Source: Campylobacterales bacterium (GTDB taxonomy: Bacteria; Campylobacterota_A; Desulfurellia; JAADFJ01). Taken from it: DNA of 6,903 nucleotides. Below the pieces are notes generated by a model that saw only the letters and a list, made by a program, of their open reading frames with translations, searched no databases and had not been told where the DNA came from. This document shows, one piece after another, positions 4,991 through 6,903 of this stretch. The translations under genes and the position numbers were made by a program. Numbering within the stretch: position 1 is the stretch's first letter; each line of letters starts with the position of its first letter. Location: assembly GCA_027080125.1 (NCBI GenBank), contig JALWSW010000091.1, forward strand, positions 1-6,903, written 5' to 3'.

Positions 4991-6724
4991 ATGAAGATCA
5001 TTTTTAGACTGCTCAGATATATGAAGCCCTATGTTGGTAGGATTTTGCTGAGCATGATATTCATGGCAGGAGTCGGGCTGATGACCGGGCTTTCTGCTTG
5101 GCTTATCAAACCTGCTATGGATAAAATATTTATCGCAAAAGATATAAAAATGGCTTATCTTATACCGATTGCTCTGATATTGGTTTTTGTTTTCAAGGGT
5201 ATTTTTAGATATTTCCAGGGATATCTTATGAAATATACTGAAGAGCGTGTGGTGATGCAGATCAGAGATGAACTTGTAGAACATCTTCATAAGTTGCCGA
5301 TGTCGTTTTCCGAACGGTGGAAAACAGGCGAACTGGTAAGCAGGGTAACAAACGATATAAACAAGCTTCAAAGCTCTATTTCAACATTTGCAACGTTTGT
5401 TCTTCAAATTTTCAATGTTATTGCGCTGATTGCGGTGGTAATTTTGCAGAATTGGAAACTGGGAATTATTGCAACAGTGGTTTTGCCGATAGCAGTCATT
5501 CCTATTGTTCATTTTGGAAAAAAACTTCGTCGTATAGGAAGAAAAACCCAGGAATCGGTTGCAGATATGATGAATATCCTTCAGGAGGAAATAACCGGCA
5601 TCAAAACCATTCAGGCATTTCTCAGAGAAAAAGCAATGCTTGAGCGATTTAAACGAATAAACAGACAATATTACAATGTTACGATGAAAGCTGCCAGATC
5701 ATCAATAATGTCTTCTCCTGTAACAGAAGCGATAGGGGCGCTCGGGCTTGCTGTTGTGATCTGGATAGGCGGAAAAGAGGTTATTGACGGAGCAATGACT
5801 CCGGGAGCATTTTCATCGTTTATAGCTGCCAGCATGATGCTCTATGATCCGGCAAAGCGTCTTACAAATGCCAACAACAGCATTCAGCAAGGTTTAGCGG
5901 CTGCTGAAAGGGTGTTTTTTATAATGGATATAGAGCCTGAGATAAAAAACAGAGACGATTCGATAATTCTTAAAAATGATCCTGACCGGATAGAGTTTAA
6001 GAATGTCTATATGAGATATGCTAAAGAAGAAGAATATGTGCTAAAGGATATAAGTTTCAGCGTTAAAAAAGGGCAAAAGGTGGCAATTGTAGGTCCTACC
6101 GGATCAGGCAAAACCAGTATGATGGATCTTTTGTTGCGCTTTTATGATCCTGAAAGAGGCTCCATACTTTTTGATAACATCGATATAAGAACCTTTACAC
6201 TTAAAAGCCTGAGAGATAAGATTTCCATAGTCATTCAGGATATATTTCTTTTTAATGATACAGTTGCAAACAATATCTCTTTTGGCGACAGCAAGATATC
6301 GCTTGAAGCTATAAAATCTGCCGCCGCGGCAGCTTATGCGGATAAGTTTATAGAAAAGCTGCCGGATAAATACAATACTGTTGTTGGAGACAGGGGAGTG
6401 CGGCTTTCCGGAGGCGAGCGCCAAAGAATCTCGATTGCGAGGGCGATTTTGAGAAACTCGCCGATACTGATACTTGATGAGGCAACAAGCGCGCTTGATT
6501 CGATGGCTGAGGAAATAGTTCAGCAGGCTATAGATAATCTGGTTAAAAACAGAACGGTTTTTACGATTGCGCACAGGCTTTCGACCGTAAGAGATGCAGA
6601 CTTTATTCTTGTTTTAAATAATGGAAAGATAGAGGCAATAGGCAAACATGATGAGTTGTTGAAAAGCAGCTCACTTTATAGACGACTTTACGAGCTTCAG
6701 GCAGATGGCAAAAATTCTGGTTAG
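4991..6724 (+). CDS. msbA: Lipid A export ABC transporter, MsbA-type (fused permease-ATPase)
   Basis: This 577-residue half-transporter, acting as a homodimer, should flip lipid A-core from the inner to the outer leaflet of the inner membrane using ATP. The transmembrane domain covers about residues 1-310, with hydrophobic helices near 17-40, 55-75, 133-152, 156-175, 244-262 and a last one near 272-288. The ATPase domain shows Walker A GPTGSGKT (368-375), the Q-loop at Q416 in IVIQDIFLF, the signature LSGGERQR (472-479), Walker B ILILDE (492-497) followed by the D-loop SALD, and the switch histidine H528 in IAHRLST. All catalytic residues are intact, and the size matches MsbA. The MsbA assignment over other exporters rests on its place between a lipid A acyltransferase and a heptosyltransferase. 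It begins 6 bp after the acyltransferase and overlaps the next gene by 20 bp. Confidence 0.95.
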   Translation: MKIIFRLLRYMKPYVGRILLSMIFMAGVGLMTGLSAWLIKPAMDKIFIAKDIKMAYLIPIALILVFVFKGIFRYFQGYLMKYTEERVVMQIRDELVEHLHKLPMSFSERWKTGELVSRVTNDINKLQSSISTFATFVLQIFNVIALIAVVILQNWKLGIIATVVLPIAVIPIVHFGKKLRRIGRKTQESVADMMNILQEEITGIKTIQAFLREKAMLERFKRINRQYYNVTMKAARSSIMSSPVTEAIGALGLAVVIWIGGKEVIDGAMTPGAFSSFIAASMMLYDPAKRLTNANNSIQQGLAAAERVFFIMDIEPEIKNRDDSIILKNDPDRIEFKNVYMRYAKEEEYVLKDISFSVKKGQKVAIVGPTGSGKTSMMDLLLRFYDPERGSILFDNIDIRTFTLKSLRDKISIVIQDIFLFNDTVANNISFGDSKISLEAIKSAAAAAYADKFIEKLPDKYNTVVGDRGVRLSGGERQRISIARAILRNSPILILDEATSALDSMAEEIVQQAIDNLVKNRTVFTIAHRLSTVRDADFILVLNNGKIEAIGKHDELLKSSSLYRRLYELQADGKNSG

Positions 6725-6903
6725 ACTTCCCAATTGGATAGGAGATACTGTTATGAGTTTACCTGCACTGAAGAGTATAATCGCTCATTACAAAAATGAC
6801 AAAATAGCACTTTTATCAAGAGGTTTGGTGCTGGATCTTTTTAAAGGCGACAAGCGATTTTTCAAGCTGTATCCAATTGATAGTGGTAAATTAAAAACCT
6901 TGT
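6705..6903 (+). CDS. waaF: ADP-heptose:LPS heptosyltransferase (GT9), N-terminal part (cut by right edge)
   Basis: Sixty-six codons are visible before the window ends. The product begins MAKILVRLPNWIGDTVMSLP and continues ALKSIIAHYKNDKIALLSRG. The ILVRLPNWIGDxVM(S/A)xPAL opening is the classic N-terminus of heptosyltransferase II (WaaF/RfaF, family GT9), whose first glycine-rich loop follows strand 1 of the GT-B fold. The enzyme would transfer L-glycero-D-manno-heptose from its ADP sugar to the growing inner core. The start lies inside the msbA end, a 20-bp overlap in another frame, with AGG close upstream, so it belongs to the same transcript. The C-terminal donor-binding half is outside the window. 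WaaC and other GT9 enzymes share much of this motif, but the PNWIGD form favours WaaF. Confidence 0.85.
   Translation, partial: MAKILVRLPNWIGDTVMSLPALKSIIAHYKNDKIALLSRGLVLDLFKGDKRFFKLYPIDSGKLKTL

Noticed and set aside
4826..5371. 181-residue minus-strand open frame across the lpxL-msbA junction
   Set aside because: It is antisense to two clearly conserved genes. Its histidine/serine/phenylalanine-rich composition is typical of reverse-strand reading of AT-rich coding DNA, and it shows no domain.
6104..6574. 156-residue minus-strand open frame inside msbA
   Set aside because: It is antisense to the Walker A to H-loop region of the ATPase domain, whose conservation explains the open frame. 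The peptide has no family features.

Overview
The window reads as ordinary chromosomal DNA of an AT-rich, didermic (Gram-negative) bacterium. The proof of an outer membrane is a block for lipopolysaccharide core and lipid A synthesis and export. The gene order (Kdo transferase, late acyltransferase, MsbA-type flippase, heptosyltransferase) and the low-GC codon use would suit a lineage such as Deferribacterota. That placement is a guess from gene content and style, not from a marker gene. I see no mobile element, CRISPR array, rRNA, tRNA or clear sign of horizontal transfer.

Layout. (1) Positions 1-1104, minus strand: a GGDEF diguanylate cyclase with intact active-site and inhibitory-site residues, followed 53 bp downstream by the start of a small cupin-type protein that runs off the left edge. 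(2) Positions 1105-1344: a divergent regulatory region. It holds a good sigma70-like promoter for the cyclase, a possible 13-codon leader ORF overlapping the cyclase start, and a perfect 14-bp palindrome in front of the genes to the right. (3) Positions 1345-2377, plus strand: an overlapping lrgA/lrgB-type pair of holin/antiholin-like membrane proteins. (4) Positions 2391-2783, minus strand: a cysteine-free Rrf2-family repressor, convergent with lrgB. (5) Positions 2784-2855: a compact divergent control region with a 16-bp near-palindrome. (6) Positions 2856-6903, plus strand: a tightly packed operon waaA - lpxL-like - msbA - waaF-like, the last gene cut by the right edge.

How the genes work together. 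WaaA adds Kdo to the lipid A precursor, the LpxL-type enzyme adds a secondary acyl chain to the Kdo-bearing molecule, a WaaF-type glycosyltransferase extends the inner core with heptose, and MsbA flips the finished lipid A-core across the inner membrane. Overlapping or nearly touching genes (4-bp overlap, 6-bp gap, 20-bp overlap) argue for one transcript with translational coupling. The lrgAB pair concerns membrane physiology, in some bacteria murein hydrolase control or pyruvate transport.

The most interesting signal is regulatory. The palindrome beside the rrf2 promoter and the palindrome in front of lrgA share the core pattern TTAYAAATTTRYAA. The Rrf2 protein may therefore regulate itself, lrgAB, and perhaps the LPS operon whose promoter region it shares. 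No gene here looks like a new biological system.
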